Translations under genes and position numbers: made by a program
Notes under the pieces: generated by a model
Databases searched by the model: none
Told to the model about the DNA's origin: nothing
Seen by the model: the letters and a program-made list of their open reading frames with translations, nothing else
Part shown: positions 1-9,130 of the stretch, piece after piece
How the letters are laid out: the number at the start of each line of letters is the position of its first letter
How positions within the stretch are numbered: the stretch's first letter is position 1
Origin: Thiotrichaceae bacterium
GTDB lineage: Bacteria; Pseudomonadota; Gammaproteobacteria; Beggiatoales; Beggiatoaceae
DNA: 32,303 nt
Assembly: GCA_026991885.1 (NCBI GenBank)
Contig: JALXAQ010000262.1
Location: 1 to 32,303 of the forward strand
Reading direction: 5' to 3'

Positions 1-20
1 CTACTGATATTATATATATA

Positions 21-42
21 GGAGTCCAAGATTTATCTTGGA
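21..42. repeat. Short palindromic repeat AGTCCAAG..CTTGGA (family A, first copy)
   Basis: This is an imperfect palindrome built from GTCCAAG, a short A/T centre and CTTGGA. The same unit recurs at 6251-6274, 14659-14681, 18898-18920, about 21154-21189 and about 24056-24082. A sister form with CCAAAGCTAAAGCTTTGG lies at 9099-9123, 21469-21492 and 21501-21528. This copy sits 32 bases upstream of the ugd start. Confidence 0.8.
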
Positions 43-74
43 ATTTTTTCTACCTAGCACGAGCGAAAAATAGT

Positions 75-1406
75 ATGCATATTAGCATTTTTGGATCAGG
101 CTATGTTGGTTTGGTCACAGGCACATGCCTTGCCGAGGTAGGCAACCATGTCTTATGTGTCGATGTAGACGCAAATAAAATTGCCCAGTTGCAACAAGGC
201 AAGGTGCCTATTCATGAACCCGGTTTAGCGTCACTTTTAAAAACCAATATCGCAGCGGGGCGTTTGCAATTTACCACTGACGTAGCCAAAGCTGTCGCAC
301 ATGGCGAAATTCAGTGCATTGCTGTAGGAACGCCGCCCGATGAAGATGGTGCTGCGGATCTGCAATATGTCTTGCAAGTGGCTGATAGCATTGGTAAACA
401 GATGACGGATTATAAGGTGATTATGGATAAATCTACCGTGCCCGTCGGGACAGCGGATAAAGTGCGTGCCACGGTGCAAGCGGCACTTGATGCTCGCGGG
501 GTAGCCTGCGATTTTGATGTGGTCTCTAATCCTGAATTTTTAAAAGAGGGGGCTGCCATTTCCGATTTTATGAAACCTGATCGCATTGTCGTCGGTACTG
601 ATAAAACCCGTCCCACCGCATTAATGCGTGAACTTTATGCACCCTTTAATCGCAATAGCGATAGGTTGCTTATTATGGATATTCGTTCGGCGGAATTGAC
701 CAAATATGCGGCTAACGCTATGTTGGCGACTAAAATCAGTTTTATGAATGAAATGGCTCATATTGCGGAAAAGGTTGGGGCTGATATTGAACAAGTGCGT
801 CTGGGTATCGGTTCTGATCCTCGGATTGGGTTTCATTTTATTTATCCTGGGGCTGGGTATGGGGGCTCCTGTTTTGGGAAAGACATAGGAGCCTTGGAAC
901 GCACTGCCCAACAATTCGGTGTAGAAGCTCGAATCTTACAAGCCGTTAAAACCGTCAACCGAAAACAACAACAGCGCTTATTTGAAAAAATTCAAAAGCA
1001 TTTCCAAGAGAATTTGCAAGGTCGCTGCTTTGCCTTATGGGGCTTGGCTTTTAAACCGGATACCGATGATATGCGCGATGCTCCCAGTCGTCAATTGATG
1101 GAGGCGTTATGGGGTGCAGGTGCGAGGGTGCAAGCTTATGATCCGGAAGCGATGTCTGAAGCTCGGCGAATTTATGGCGAGCGTTCTGATTTGCAATTGT
1201 GTGACACACCTGAAGCGACTCTTCAAGATGCGGATGCTTTAGTTATTGTCACGGAATGGAAACTGTTTCGTAGTCCTCCTTTTGAACTGATTAAAGATCG
1301 CCTCAAGCAAGCAGTGATTTTTGATGGGCGTAATCTTTATGAGCCGGAAAGAATGCGTCAGCGGGGCTTTGTTTATTATGCGATTGGGCGTGGGATCTCA
1401 GGATAA
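75..1406 (+). CDS. ugd: UDP-glucose 6-dehydrogenase
   Basis: Cytoplasmic NAD-dependent enzyme oxidising UDP-glucose to UDP-glucuronate, a precursor of exopolysaccharide and LPS sugars. At 443 aa it matches the usual family length. The Rossmann motif [10 protein letters not shown] is at residues 7-16. The central dimerisation helix begins around residue 206 with K210 and N214 in [12 protein letters not shown]. The catalytic-cysteine loop is [12 protein letters not shown] with C266; most homologues have FPKD, so Gly replaces Pro here. The NAD-binding C-terminal domain follows ([17 protein letters not shown]). The ATG at 75 fits the canonical N-terminus [12 protein letters not shown], although no strong Shine-Dalgarno precedes it. 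The TAA stop lies inside the inverted-repeat element at 1401-1498, so the last residues may be element-derived. No exopolysaccharide genes are visible next to it. Confidence 0.96.
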   Translation: MHISIFGSGYVGLVTGTCLAEVGNHVLCVDVDANKIAQLQQGKVPIHEPGLASLLKTNIAAGRLQFTTDVAKAVAHGEIQCIAVGTPPDEDGAADLQYVLQVADSIGKQMTDYKVIMDKSTVPVGTADKVRATVQAALDARGVACDFDVVSNPEFLKEGAAISDFMKPDRIVVGTDKTRPTALMRELYAPFNRNSDRLLIMDIRSAELTKYAANAMLATKISFMNEMAHIAEKVGADIEQVRLGIGSDPRIGFHFIYPGAGYGGSCFGKDIGALERTAQQFGVEARILQAVKTVNRKQQQRLFEKIQKHFQENLQGRCFALWGLAFKPDTDDMRDAPSRQLMEALWGAGARVQAYDPEAMSEARRIYGERSDLQLCDTPEATLQDADALVIVTEWKLFRSPPFELIKDRLKQAVIFDGRNLYEPERMRQRGFVYYAIGRGISG

Positions 1407-1498
1407 GTCAAAACACTTAACTACAGGGATTTCTTTTTAGCAGAGATAAGTCAAAACCGATATGAGACCCAGACTGTAGTTAATGTTTTGACTTATCC
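1401..1498. repeat. Inverted-repeat element, TCAAAAC family (family C, copy 1)
   Basis: The left arm (1401-1426, beginning GGATAAGTCAAAAC) and right arm (1474-1498, ending GTTTTGACTTATCC) are near-perfect reverse complements differing by one extra base. An internal GATAAGTCAAAACCGATA lies between them. A second, longer copy is at 10313-10461. The left arm contains the stop codon of ugd. It could act as a transcription stop for ugd and the converging gene, but no T-tract proves this. Confidence 0.8.
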
Positions 1499-1504
1499 CT
1501 GAAT

Positions 1505-2203
1505 TCACCGCAAACCTGCTAACAACATATTTGCCTGTGGAATACATCCTCTGCCCACCATCCATACAACTTTATGTGAATTAGTCGGTAAACTGTCAGG
1601 TACTTGGTACAATACCAATTCTTTGGAGAATGTGCGACTATAAGTTGTTAACGCTACTGTGTAAATTTCCCCGTAGATAATTGGCAAATTGCTAGGCCAT
1701 GGCAGTCTCGTTTGATAAGCAGGCCACATTAATCTGGCTTTTTGTCCTGTCTTTTTGTGTGTGATTAATAGGCGACTGGCAGTATAGCTTTTACTCTCAG
1801 GGCGCCATAAAATCACACGCTCAGAAGGCGCAATGCAAAAATAGCGTTTTTGTGTGCTAACATCTATTAACCAAATCTTTTCAGCCGGTTGTAAAATACC
1901 ACGAACGGTTTCTCTCTCTTTCAAGAATTTAGCTAAGGCTATCACTAAGGTGTCATCACCTATATTTTTGTTTTTTAATGGATCTTCTAATCTGCCTTGA
2001 TAGGGACCGCTGATGCTTTGTACGCCACCGCTGGAAAATACCACCGTGATGTTTGCATCGGCTGGCAGATTGATCCCTGTGTGACTGTCAAGTAATTGCC
2101 CTCTAGGGAATAATTGGAGCTCATCAGAGTGAATAACCACCATATCGGCTGCTTGCGCGACACTGATAAGCGTGGTCAAAAATATCAGGGGTAATCTCAA
2201 CAT
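1505..2203 (-). CDS. Hypothetical exported protein
   Basis: 232 aa with a clear Sec signal peptide (MLRLPLIFLTTLISVAQAAD, cleavage probably after AQA), so the mature protein should be periplasmic or secreted. The mature N-terminal half has a small beta-rich pattern: a short hydrophilic lead, then LPADANITVVFSSGGVQSISGPYQG. This resembles FecR-like or SH3-like modules seen in exported proteins of filamentous sulfur bacteria, but I cannot assign a family firmly. Two cysteines, in YFCIAP and GRGCIPQ, could pair. The ATG at 2203 is preceded by an AGGAG at good spacing. It converges on ugd with the family C element between them. Function unknown. Confidence 0.75.
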   Translation of the reverse strand: MLRLPLIFLTTLISVAQAADMVVIHSDELQLFPRGQLLDSHTGINLPADANITVVFSSGGVQSISGPYQGRLEDPLKNKNIGDDTLVIALAKFLKERETVRGILQPAEKIWLIDVSTQKRYFCIAPSERVILWRPESKSYTASRLLITHKKTGQKARLMWPAYQTRLPWPSNLPIIYGEIYTVALTTYSRTFSKELVLYQVPDSLPTNSHKVVWMVGRGCIPQANMLLAGLR

Positions 2204-2277
2204 AGTTTAACTGCTCCTAGTACTAGAAAGTGATAACAGCGCCTATTTTAAAATAAAATCAAAAAAATTGTTTATCC

Positions 2278-3153
2278 ATGCCCTCATCTGTATTAGATGT
2301 ATTAGATTTTTTTGTCAGCTCGCAAAGCAGTCCCTTTGTTGTCGGTCCACCGATTACCGAGCCACACCAATTTTTTGGACGTGAATATATAGTTAAACGT
2401 ATTTTTGAACTTTGGAAATACACGCCCTTACAGCATATCAGCATTGTTGGCTTAAAACGCAGTGGTAAAACATCTTTATTACATTATCTGCGCCACATCA
2501 TTGATACGCCTCGTGAAAAACTGCGCCCAGGACAGCGTAATGATTGGTTGCCCCCCGGTTATCAATGGGTTTTTGTGGATTTTCAAGACCCGCGTATGTG
2601 TTATCAAGAAAGTTTATTGCGGCATATTTTGATAGAACTTGATATGCCAGTCCCAGAGACATGTGATTTGGTCAATTTTATGGAAATTATTGAGCATTAT
2701 TTGGAAATTCCAAGCGTGATTTTGCTCGATGAAATTAACGCGGGTTTAGCCTCACCCGATCTTGATGATCAATTTTGGTGGGGTCTGCGCTCTTTGGGGA
2801 GCAATCATGCGGGGGGTAAGATAGGTTTTTTGTTAACCAGCCATCAACCACCTGAAGAAATGTTAGTTAATGATAACAAACCTTCTCCGTTTTTCAATAT
2901 TTTTGGACATGTCCTGAATTTAGGGCCATTAACCAATGAGGAGGCATTGGAATTTATCAATAGTTCGCCACAAGCTTTTGAAAATAAAGATATTCAATTG
3001 ATAATGGCGCATACGGGACGTTGGCCTGCTTTGCTACAAATTTTTTGTCATTTGCGGTTGACGGCTCTTAAAGAGGGCAGACGTGATGATAGTTGGCAAA
3101 GAGAAGCCTTGCAACGTATCAAACCGTATCGCTATTTGCTTGATTCGAGGTGA
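2278..3153 (+). CDS. STAND-like P-loop ATPase (soluble)
   Basis: 291 aa AAA/STAND-type ATPase. An entry motif with PxTExxxxFxGRE occurs at residues 24-36. Walker A GLKRSGKT is at 58-65 and Walker B VILLDE at 147-152, followed by a sensor-1-like FLLTSHQ stretch near 184-190. Family knowledge suggests a regulatory or signal-transduction NTPase rather than a metabolic enzyme. The protein ends soon after the C-terminal helical lid, so no effector or sensor domain is attached. The closest relative in the window is the C-terminal domain of the next gene, which has the same PLTExxxxFVGR entry and a similar Walker A. The start follows a weak ribosome site; the ATG at 2278 is the only plausible one before the conserved motif. 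Function unknown. Confidence 0.8.
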   Translation: MPSSVLDVLDFFVSSQSSPFVVGPPITEPHQFFGREYIVKRIFELWKYTPLQHISIVGLKRSGKTSLLHYLRHIIDTPREKLRPGQRNDWLPPGYQWVFVDFQDPRMCYQESLLRHILIELDMPVPETCDLVNFMEIIEHYLEIPSVILLDEINAGLASPDLDDQFWWGLRSLGSNHAGGKIGFLLTSHQPPEEMLVNDNKPSPFFNIFGHVLNLGPLTNEEALEFINSSPQAFENKDIQLIMAHTGRWPALLQIFCHLRLTALKEGRRDDSWQREALQRIKPYRYLLDSR

Positions 3154-3160
3154 AATCACT

Positions 3161-3302
3161 CGACGCGGAGCGTCGGGGCAGGCATTCCCACGCAGAGCGT
3201 GGGAACGAGAACGTAGTCGGTTTCTCGTAGTCGGTTTCTCGTAGTCGGTTTCTCGTTCCCACGCTCTGCGTGGGAATGCCTGTAGCGACGCTCTGCGTCG
3301 CG
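3161..3302. repeat. Large inverted repeat of the CCCACGCTCTGCGTGGG type (family B, copy 1) with 3x14-bp tandem core
   Basis: Outer arms carry GACGCGGAGCGTC and GACGCTCTGCGTCG. Inner arms carry the palindrome CCCACGCAGAGCGTGGG and its complement, together forming one large hairpin between the two ATPase genes. Its centre holds three exact 14-bp tandem units GTAGTCGGTTTCTC at 3213-3226, 3227-3240 and 3241-3254. The repeat reads through in frame as VPTLCVGMPVATLCVA, which creates a false upstream start for the downstream gene. Other copies are at 15809-15936 and, as a fragment, about 28978-29000. Confidence 0.9.
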
Positions 3303-3326
3303 TGTTATTTAGGAAAATATTCAAAC

Positions 3327-6176
3327 ATGACAGAAAAAGTTTTTATCAAAGACGCTAGAAAGGAGGATTTATTAGCGAAAACGCCGATTTTAGGTAGTTT
3401 TAGAATTATCAGTTGGTTGCTATTTACGCCATCGGCTTGGCGAGCTTATGTCGCCAGTATTGATCCTAAGTTGTCGCCCGATTTTGCTCTGACCGATTTG
3501 AAAATGCAACATGTGACAGCTGTCTGGAAATTGCTTGTTTTAGGGCATGGTTTATGGTCAGTCTGGGTGAGCCTGATCGTGATTGTATCTTTATGGTTAT
3601 TAGATGTGCCCCCTGAAGTGCTTGTGCTAGTCAGTTGTTATGCCTTGTTATTGACTTTAGTGGGAGGTTTGTTGGGCAGTCTCATCGTATCAGTGGCGTT
3701 TGGCATCATCAGTGGGGCACTGGGTGGTATTTTGCTCAGTTTACCCATTGCTATGATAGAAGTTTATAGCCTTGATGAGATACTGGTCTTTAGCATGACA
3801 AAAAATCTCGCCATCGCCGTCATGCTCAGTGTGCCCGATATAACTTTTCCTCAAAACACCGATCCGAGAGCGATTTGGACGGTATTGTTAGCTATTTTTA
3901 CAGCCAGTTGCGCGGGTAGTGTGATGTATAGCACGACTAAAATGCCTTACAGTCTGCCACCCTATCGCCAAATAGGTAGCATTGTGATTGGTGTTTTCGT
4001 GAGTGCTTTAACAGTGTTTTTTATCAGCGAACTGGTGACCATATTAATCATCAGTGCTGCGAAACTACAGTCAGGGAGACTCTATGTTTTGGCTTATGAT
4101 GGTTTAATTGTTGGCGTGTTTGGGCTTTCTCTGGCCTTTATCTGGATATGGCAGACTTGGCGTTGGAAACAAGGTTTATTGTTAGGGATAGCGGCAAGCC
4201 TATTTCTTGCTTTATTCACTTGGCTGAACCATGAATTTAACGGATTAATGCCTCTCAAACCCTTGCTCATCGGCATACAGGGTGGTATTGAAAATGGGAT
4301 GCTTTATATGTTGTTATTAGGCTTTCCTTATGTGTTAGCTAAACGCATTGCTAATCCTTGGGCAGGCATTATCGCAGGCATTTTGGGTAGTGCAGGCGCA
4401 TACATTGCTTTTGTCGTGATTGTAGAATCTTATCCTTTGATTTTTATTTTACCCTTAACGCTCTCAGTATTTTTGTTAGGATTGGGATTTGTTTGGCTGC
4501 GCCCTTTGCTGTTTTATCCTTTCCAAGCAGCTTGGAATCTCTTACTTTTTCGCGCCGATGAAAAACGGGGTGGCAGTAGTTTGTTGTACAGGCATAGCGC
4601 CTTTTGGGATGAACATCAATATTTACCCTTGTTTGGCTTAGAAAGTTATTTAGTCAGGGTAGCTGAGCGTAATCCTGCTGAAGCAAGGGCAGCGATAGAA
4701 TATTTAAGCACGACTTCCCAAAGCTGGGCGGCAAAAGAGGCTCAAATTGAATTAGATGCGAGACAACTAGAAAACTGTGCTGATGTCAAAGCGATCAGCC
4801 TAGCACACCGTCATTTAGCGGCAGGAGAATTGAACAGTTCTGTGGCTGCTTTACTCCGCAGTTTTAGTCGTATCAGTCGTGATGTCAAGGCCGGATTGGC
4901 ACAAGAAAGCACTTATAATCAACGTCTTGCACTCTATGCCGTGGAAGATCGCTTAGATGGTTTGTTACGAGAATTGACTCGCTCTGAGGAACGCTATGCG
5001 CTACGCTTTCGCCTGATTGCGCCACAATGGCGACAAACGATTATGGATTATGTGCGTACACTGACTGAAGCGGTAGAAAGTCGTCAAGAAATCAGCAATC
5101 CCTATATTATAGGTATCCCGCTCACGGAGCATCAAGAAATCTTTGTTGGACGTAGCGACATCAGTGAGCGTCTTGAACGATTATTATTAGACATTCGTTG
5201 TCCACCGCTGCTGCTCTATGGTCAACGGCGCACAGGTAAAACGTCATTACTCAATAACTTAGGGAAATTGTTACCCAGTACGATTATTCCATTGTTTGTG
5301 GATTTACAGGGACCAACTTCTTTAGCCAGAGACTATGTTGGTTTTTTATATAACATGAGTCGCGCCATGCTGACTTCTGCTAAGCGGCATCGAGAAGTTT
5401 TGTTGCCCGCCTTAACGCGCGAAAATTTAACGGTTGATCCTTTTACCAGTTTTGATGAATGGTTAGATGAGATAGAATATGCGCTTGAAGCTAATCAAAC
5501 TTTGTTATTGATTTTAGATGAATTTAGTGCCTTAGAGCATGTTTTCAATAAGGGGCGTTTGGATGAAGTCTCAGTGCTTGGCATGTTTCGCCATATTATT
5601 CAACATCGTCCACGCATTAAAATTCTACTGTCGGGTTCACATACGATAGATGAATTTGAACGTTGGGCGAGTTATTTAATTAATGTGCAAACGGTACATA
5701 TTAGTTATTTGCAAAACAATGAAGCTTTGCAATTGATCGAACAGCCGGTTAAAGATTTTGCACTTCGCTATGAATCGAGTGCCAGTCAACGGGTGATGGA
5801 AATCACTCGCAATCATCCCGCCTTAATACAATTATTGTGTTCAGAAATCGTTACTTTAAAAAATAAACAAGCCATTAGTGAGCGTCGCCTTGCCCAAGTT
5901 ATCGACGTTGAAGCGGCGGTAGCGGGCGCGTTGCAACATGGGCGGTTCTTTTTTGCGGACATTGCTAATAATCAAGTGACTAAGGCGGGTTTGGCGATGC
6001 TGCAATTTGTAGCAAGGCAAGGGGAAGGCAAAATAGTCAGTGAAGAGCAGTTACGGGCACAATGTCCAGATGAATTTGAGGCGACATTGAGGAATTTGTT
6101 ACAGCGTGAGTTGATAGAGCCGTTTGAAAACGGGTATCGGTTTCAGGTGGAATTGATTCGAGAGAGGTTTGATTGA
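3327..6176 (+). CDS. Polytopic membrane protein fused to a STAND-like ATPase
   Basis: 949 aa from the ATG at 3327 (MTEKVFIKDARKED), preceded by AGGA. An in-frame start at 3270 lies in the family B repeat and is rejected. Residues about 65-405 are strongly hydrophobic with roughly ten to twelve membrane segments. Residues about 410-585 are soluble and helical with many charged residues, possibly repeat-like. The C-terminal ATPase has the entry motif PLTEHQEIFVGR (about 598-609), Walker A GQRRTGKT (632-639), Walker B LLILDE (about 726-731) and a sensor-1-like KILLSGSH. The last ~100 residues resemble a winged-helix lid (AMLQFVARQGEGKIVSEEQL). The ATPase domain is paralogous to the upstream 291-aa protein, so the two probably work together at the membrane. 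Substrate and output are unknown. Confidence 0.8.
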   Translation: MTEKVFIKDARKEDLLAKTPILGSFRIISWLLFTPSAWRAYVASIDPKLSPDFALTDLKMQHVTAVWKLLVLGHGLWSVWVSLIVIVSLWLLDVPPEVLVLVSCYALLLTLVGGLLGSLIVSVAFGIISGALGGILLSLPIAMIEVYSLDEILVFSMTKNLAIAVMLSVPDITFPQNTDPRAIWTVLLAIFTASCAGSVMYSTTKMPYSLPPYRQIGSIVIGVFVSALTVFFISELVTILIISAAKLQSGRLYVLAYDGLIVGVFGLSLAFIWIWQTWRWKQGLLLGIAASLFLALFTWLNHEFNGLMPLKPLLIGIQGGIENGMLYMLLLGFPYVLAKRIANPWAGIIAGILGSAGAYIAFVVIVESYPLIFILPLTLSVFLLGLGFVWLRPLLFYPFQAAWNLLLFRADEKRGGSSLLYRHSAFWDEHQYLPLFGLESYLVRVAERNPAEARAAIEYLSTTSQSWAAKEAQIELDARQLENCADVKAISLAHRHLAAGELNSSVAALLRSFSRISRDVKAGLAQESTYNQRLALYAVEDRLDGLLRELTRSEERYALRFRLIAPQWRQTIMDYVRTLTEAVESRQEISNPYIIGIPLTEHQEIFVGRSDISERLERLLLDIRCPPLLLYGQRRTGKTSLLNNLGKLLPSTIIPLFVDLQGPTSLARDYVGFLYNMSRAMLTSAKRHREVLLPALTRENLTVDPFTSFDEWLDEIEYALEANQTLLLILDEFSALEHVFNKGRLDEVSVLGMFRHIIQHRPRIKILLSGSHTIDEFERWASYLINVQTVHISYLQNNEALQLIEQPVKDFALRYESSASQRVMEITRNHPALIQLLCSEIVTLKNKQAISERRLAQVIDVEAAVAGALQHGRFFFADIANNQVTKAGLAMLQFVARQGEGKIVSEEQLRAQCPDEFEATLRNLLQRELIEPFENGYRFQVELIRERFD

Positions 6177-6250
6177 TATATTATATTGGATTAGTGCTGA
6201 CTTCTTTCTGGCAAGGTGATAAATCAAGCACTGGCATTAGTTGGGGAATA

Positions 6251-6320
6251 AGTCCAAGATAAATCTTGGACTCCAAATACCACAAGCCAAATATTTTAAC
6301 ATTTATAGAAATCCTATTTA
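6251..6320. repeat. Family A palindrome followed by a hairpin-element fragment
   Basis: 6251-6274 is a full family A palindrome (AGTCCAAGATAAATCTTGGA, then CTCC). At about 6292-6316 the sequence ATTTTAACATTTATAGAAAT matches the inner arm of the hairpin element at 32147-32258, suggesting a decayed copy. The rest of 6177-6359 shows no gene; a good ribosome site (AGGAGGATAAGG) for the next gene lies just before 6360. Confidence 0.65.
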
Positions 6321-6359
6321 TTAAAGCGCATAAATAACCTACATGAGGAGGATAAGGCT

Positions 6360-7142
6360 ATGAAAAAAGTTGCTCCATTACGTTATGATGTGATTTTCAA
6401 GAAGGCTTTTGGTAATCCAGAAATGTTTACTGCCTTGGTTAGTGATCTTCTTGATTTCCATCTTGAGATTGATAAGGTGGAAAATGATAAGGTTTTCATC
6501 CCTTCAGTGGGCAAGGTAGCAACCCGATTTGATTTGTTTGCCGAAGATAAAAAAAATCGGGTGATTGTTGAGGTGCAACATGCTCATTATTCAGACACTT
6601 ATGAGCGTTTTGTTTATTATCAATGTACGGCAATGGCAGAAACCGTTGCGAGTTCAAGTAATTATGGTTTTCCTGTGACAGTTGTCACTTTAGTTTTTTT
6701 TACGGGCAAAAAAGCTCCAAATCCAAATGGTAGTGGTATTTTGGTTCATGATTTTGAACCGAGAGATATTGTAGATGGTGAGGTAGTTGAGGGGGTTTAT
6801 AGGAAGAAACATCAATTAATTTTTGTTTTTACGAACTCTGTCAAAAAGCAGAAAACGCCAAAAAATTATCTTGAATGGATGCGGGCAATTGATGATAGTT
6901 TAGATGAAGAAGTTAATGAGGATGATTATTCTAATCCTCATATTAGCCGTTTGTTTGAAAGGATTGAAACCGATCAGATTACGCCTGAAGAACGTGCTGA
7001 TATGAAAGATGAGTATAATCAGGCAGAATTTCTTAAAGACAGTAAACTGGAAACCGCTCGCAATTTTAAAGTGCTTGGTGTTTCTGAGGAAACGATAGCC
7101 AGTGCAACTGGGTTGAGTTTGGATGAGGTGATGGCGTTGTAA
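6360..7142 (+). CDS. Rpn-family PD-(D/E)XK nuclease-like protein
   Basis: 260 aa of the Rpn/YhgA-like family, historically annotated as putative transposase. Family members in E. coli (RpnA-E) are DNA endonucleases that promote RecA-independent recombination. The N-terminus LRYDVIFKKAFGNPEMFTAL is typical. The nuclease core is RFDLFAEDKKNRVIVEVQ with D58, E71 and Q73: the D...ExQ variant seen across this family in place of ExK. The C-terminal helical part ends with a small region (ETARNFKVLGVSEETIASAT) like the helix-turn-helix-like tail common in this family. A strong ribosome site and ATG at 6360 fix the start. Such genes are often multicopy and mobile in repeat-rich genomes. No partner gene is apparent. 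Confidence 0.9.
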   Translation: MKKVAPLRYDVIFKKAFGNPEMFTALVSDLLDFHLEIDKVENDKVFIPSVGKVATRFDLFAEDKKNRVIVEVQHAHYSDTYERFVYYQCTAMAETVASSSNYGFPVTVVTLVFFTGKKAPNPNGSGILVHDFEPRDIVDGEVVEGVYRKKHQLIFVFTNSVKKQKTPKNYLEWMRAIDDSLDEEVNEDDYSNPHISRLFERIETDQITPEERADMKDEYNQAEFLKDSKLETARNFKVLGVSEETIASATGLSLDEVMAL

Positions 7143-7152
7143 GAGCTATTAA

Positions 7153-7184
7153 GCCCCTTGGCATTGTAATGTGCTGAGGGGCTA
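7153..7184. terminator. Probable bidirectional hairpin terminator
   Basis: AGCCCCT at 7153-7159 pairs with AGGGGCT at 7178-7184 between two converging genes, with A-rich flanking sequence on the right for the leftward gene. Extra pairing inside the stem (TGGCA with TGTGC) is partial. Confidence 0.45.
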
Positions 7185-7193
7185 AAACTTCAC

Positions 7194-8987
7194 TCAATCA
7201 CTTTCGCTTTTTTGCAGATAGTCACTATAAGCAGGCATCGCAACGGCTGCTACAATGCCTATGATTGCCATAGTCGTCAGATTATCAGGCGAGATGAGAA
7301 ATTCCAACGGATTGTTTTCAAATGTGAATTCCAGAGATAACAAAGACTCTGACATGTCCAGTTGTATGCCATAAGTGCCCGTTTTGGGCAAGTTGAGTGC
7401 CATAGCCGATGGCAGAGTAAATATATCCAACTTTGCATCCGCTAATTCCGCTAACATAATCAAGCTTTGTAAATAAGCGTAATAAAGCTGACGCGGTGTA
7501 TCGGAAAGGGACGTTGATATAAAGAATAAAGACGATTGGATATCTTGCCCTTGTTTTTCTTTCAACCATTGTTGAATCTGGACGTGCTCCACCTTTTGTT
7601 CTCTATCAAACAACTGTTGCGGTATTTGTGCAAAAATCAAATAGCCGTCTTCTTCTACCCAATAAAGGTGAGTGTTCAGTTTGCTGGCTAATTCTAAGAA
7701 AAATGCCTGAGTGTCGCTATCAGGTTGTTGCGTTTCTTCTCCTAACGAGGGGGGTATCACAAGATGATGATACCGTTTGTCATTGATTTCTCGGGTTTCA
7801 TAAACCAGCCCGAATTTCTTCACAAGGATAGCGATGATTTTCTCCAGATTGTCGCCTTTCCTCATAGCGGCAAATTCTCCCACTTCGTCAGTGAAAAACA
7901 GCATTTCTGGACCAAATGCCCCAAGTGCCTCTTCAATTGAAAAGCCCAGTTCTTTTTTGAAAATTTCTTTAGCATTCTGGTAGCCTTGAAATTGGTATGC
8001 CGGCATTTCAGTTTCAGCGATTTTTTCAAATCCCTTTAACCATTCTAGCAGGGGCAGCGAAAAAGATACGATAATGCCCGGATTGCCAGCCGCTGTGAGT
8101 GATAAGTTATTGGAAATCGGCGGAAAAAATTCACGATAGCCCGTGCGTGGCGCATCAATTATAAAACTCAAACGTCCCTTGCCATCTCTGACGCCCCAAC
8201 CCAGTGCCATTGCACGGAGATTTAACAGTCCAACTTTTTGCAAATTAAGTGCGACTTTGGGGGGGATAGCCAATTGGAATAAGGGTAAAATCTTTTGGAG
8301 ATTAATCCATTCAAAAAAACCTTGATGGCTCGTATCAATGCGATTTTCCATCTCATACATCGGATGTTGATCGATGGGTACCAATGTCGATAGGGTTTGT
8401 TGAAAAATATCTTGGTTAGCCGCTAATCCACCCATTATGTTTAAGGTTTGGCTATTGATATCGTAATGGATAAAAACCGGAATGGGACCCGCTGTTAAGA
8501 TACCGTAACCGTTTTCTGTAGATAGCTCACGGAATATCTTCAAGTTTGGTGCTTGGGCAACCATCGCTTTCAGAAAATCGTTGAATTCATCAATCGAGGT
8601 GATATTCAGCTTGGCTGATATAAGTACGTTTCCCAGGGCGGGCGGTGCCTGTTTTGGGAGCAAAAAAACGCTCTCTATCGGTGAACGTAAGTGATGGAGA
8701 AAAAGCGTCATGGCTGGCGGTACCAAATCCCCCGCTTTTTTAAGGATATTTTGGTAAACCGAAGATTTCAAATTTTCGATTTGTTGGACATGGGCTTCAT
8801 GTTCTAATGCCCCTTTTAACATATTGTCTTTGGGAGACGACAAAAATCCCCAAGGATTGGGAATGCGAACATAGGCAACCGCATCGAGCGGAATGACAGC
8901 TCTCAATGAGGCGGGCTCAGAAATGGGCGCACTTTGAGCCAACATGGGAAATAATAGCGCGATGAGTAAAACAAATTTCTTGGTCAT
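7194..8987 (-). CDS. Secreted DUF3352-like protein with a pilin-like C-terminal segment
   Basis: 597 aa. A signal peptide (MTKKFVLLIALLFPMLAQSA) is followed by the DUF3352-type opening (VIPLDAVAYVRIPNP), and the rest is a long soluble domain of two similar halves by appearance. The ATG at 8987 has AAGG upstream. The striking feature is the very end: residues 573-592, MAIIGIVAAVAMPAYSDYLQ, read almost exactly like the hydrophobic N-terminal helix of type IV pilins (IIGILAAIAIPAYQDY), but at the C-terminus and without the pilin prepilin-peptidase site. It could be a C-terminal membrane anchor, or the product of an old fusion with a pilin gene. Function unknown; DUF3352 proteins are uncharacterised. 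Confidence 0.75.
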   Translation of the reverse strand: MTKKFVLLIALLFPMLAQSAPISEPASLRAVIPLDAVAYVRIPNPWGFLSSPKDNMLKGALEHEAHVQQIENLKSSVYQNILKKAGDLVPPAMTLFLHHLRSPIESVFLLPKQAPPALGNVLISAKLNITSIDEFNDFLKAMVAQAPNLKIFRELSTENGYGILTAGPIPVFIHYDINSQTLNIMGGLAANQDIFQQTLSTLVPIDQHPMYEMENRIDTSHQGFFEWINLQKILPLFQLAIPPKVALNLQKVGLLNLRAMALGWGVRDGKGRLSFIIDAPRTGYREFFPPISNNLSLTAAGNPGIIVSFSLPLLEWLKGFEKIAETEMPAYQFQGYQNAKEIFKKELGFSIEEALGAFGPEMLFFTDEVGEFAAMRKGDNLEKIIAILVKKFGLVYETREINDKRYHHLVIPPSLGEETQQPDSDTQAFFLELASKLNTHLYWVEEDGYLIFAQIPQQLFDREQKVEHVQIQQWLKEKQGQDIQSSLFFISTSLSDTPRQLYYAYLQSLIMLAELADAKLDIFTLPSAMALNLPKTGTYGIQLDMSESLLSLEFTFENNPLEFLISPDNLTTMAIIGIVAAVAMPAYSDYLQKSESD

Positions 8988-9098
8988 AAAATTTACCTTA
9001 AATGAGTGTAGATTTTAATAAATAGCACATTTTAATATGAATTGTCAATTAAATGGGCCTGACCAAAAATTTGGCTTTATCATTCATTTTCTCCAGTT

Positions 9099-9123
9099 GT
9101 CCAAAGCTAAAGCTTTGGACTCC
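9099..9123. repeat. Family A sister palindrome (CCAAAGCTAAAGCTTTGG)
   Basis: A nearly perfect palindrome flanked by GT and ACTCC, placed directly after the stop of rsmE on the leftward strand. Same unit as 21469-21492 and 21501-21528. Confidence 0.8.
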
Positions 9124-9130
9124 AAGGTAT

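Noticed and set aside
3213-3254. Three identical 14-bp units that might suggest a CRISPR
   Set aside because: The units are directly adjacent with no spacers and sit inside a family B hairpin; no cas gene is nearby.
3270-3326. Upstream start of the membrane ATPase
   Set aside because: These codons are translated repeat sequence; the ATG at 3327 with AGGA is better.
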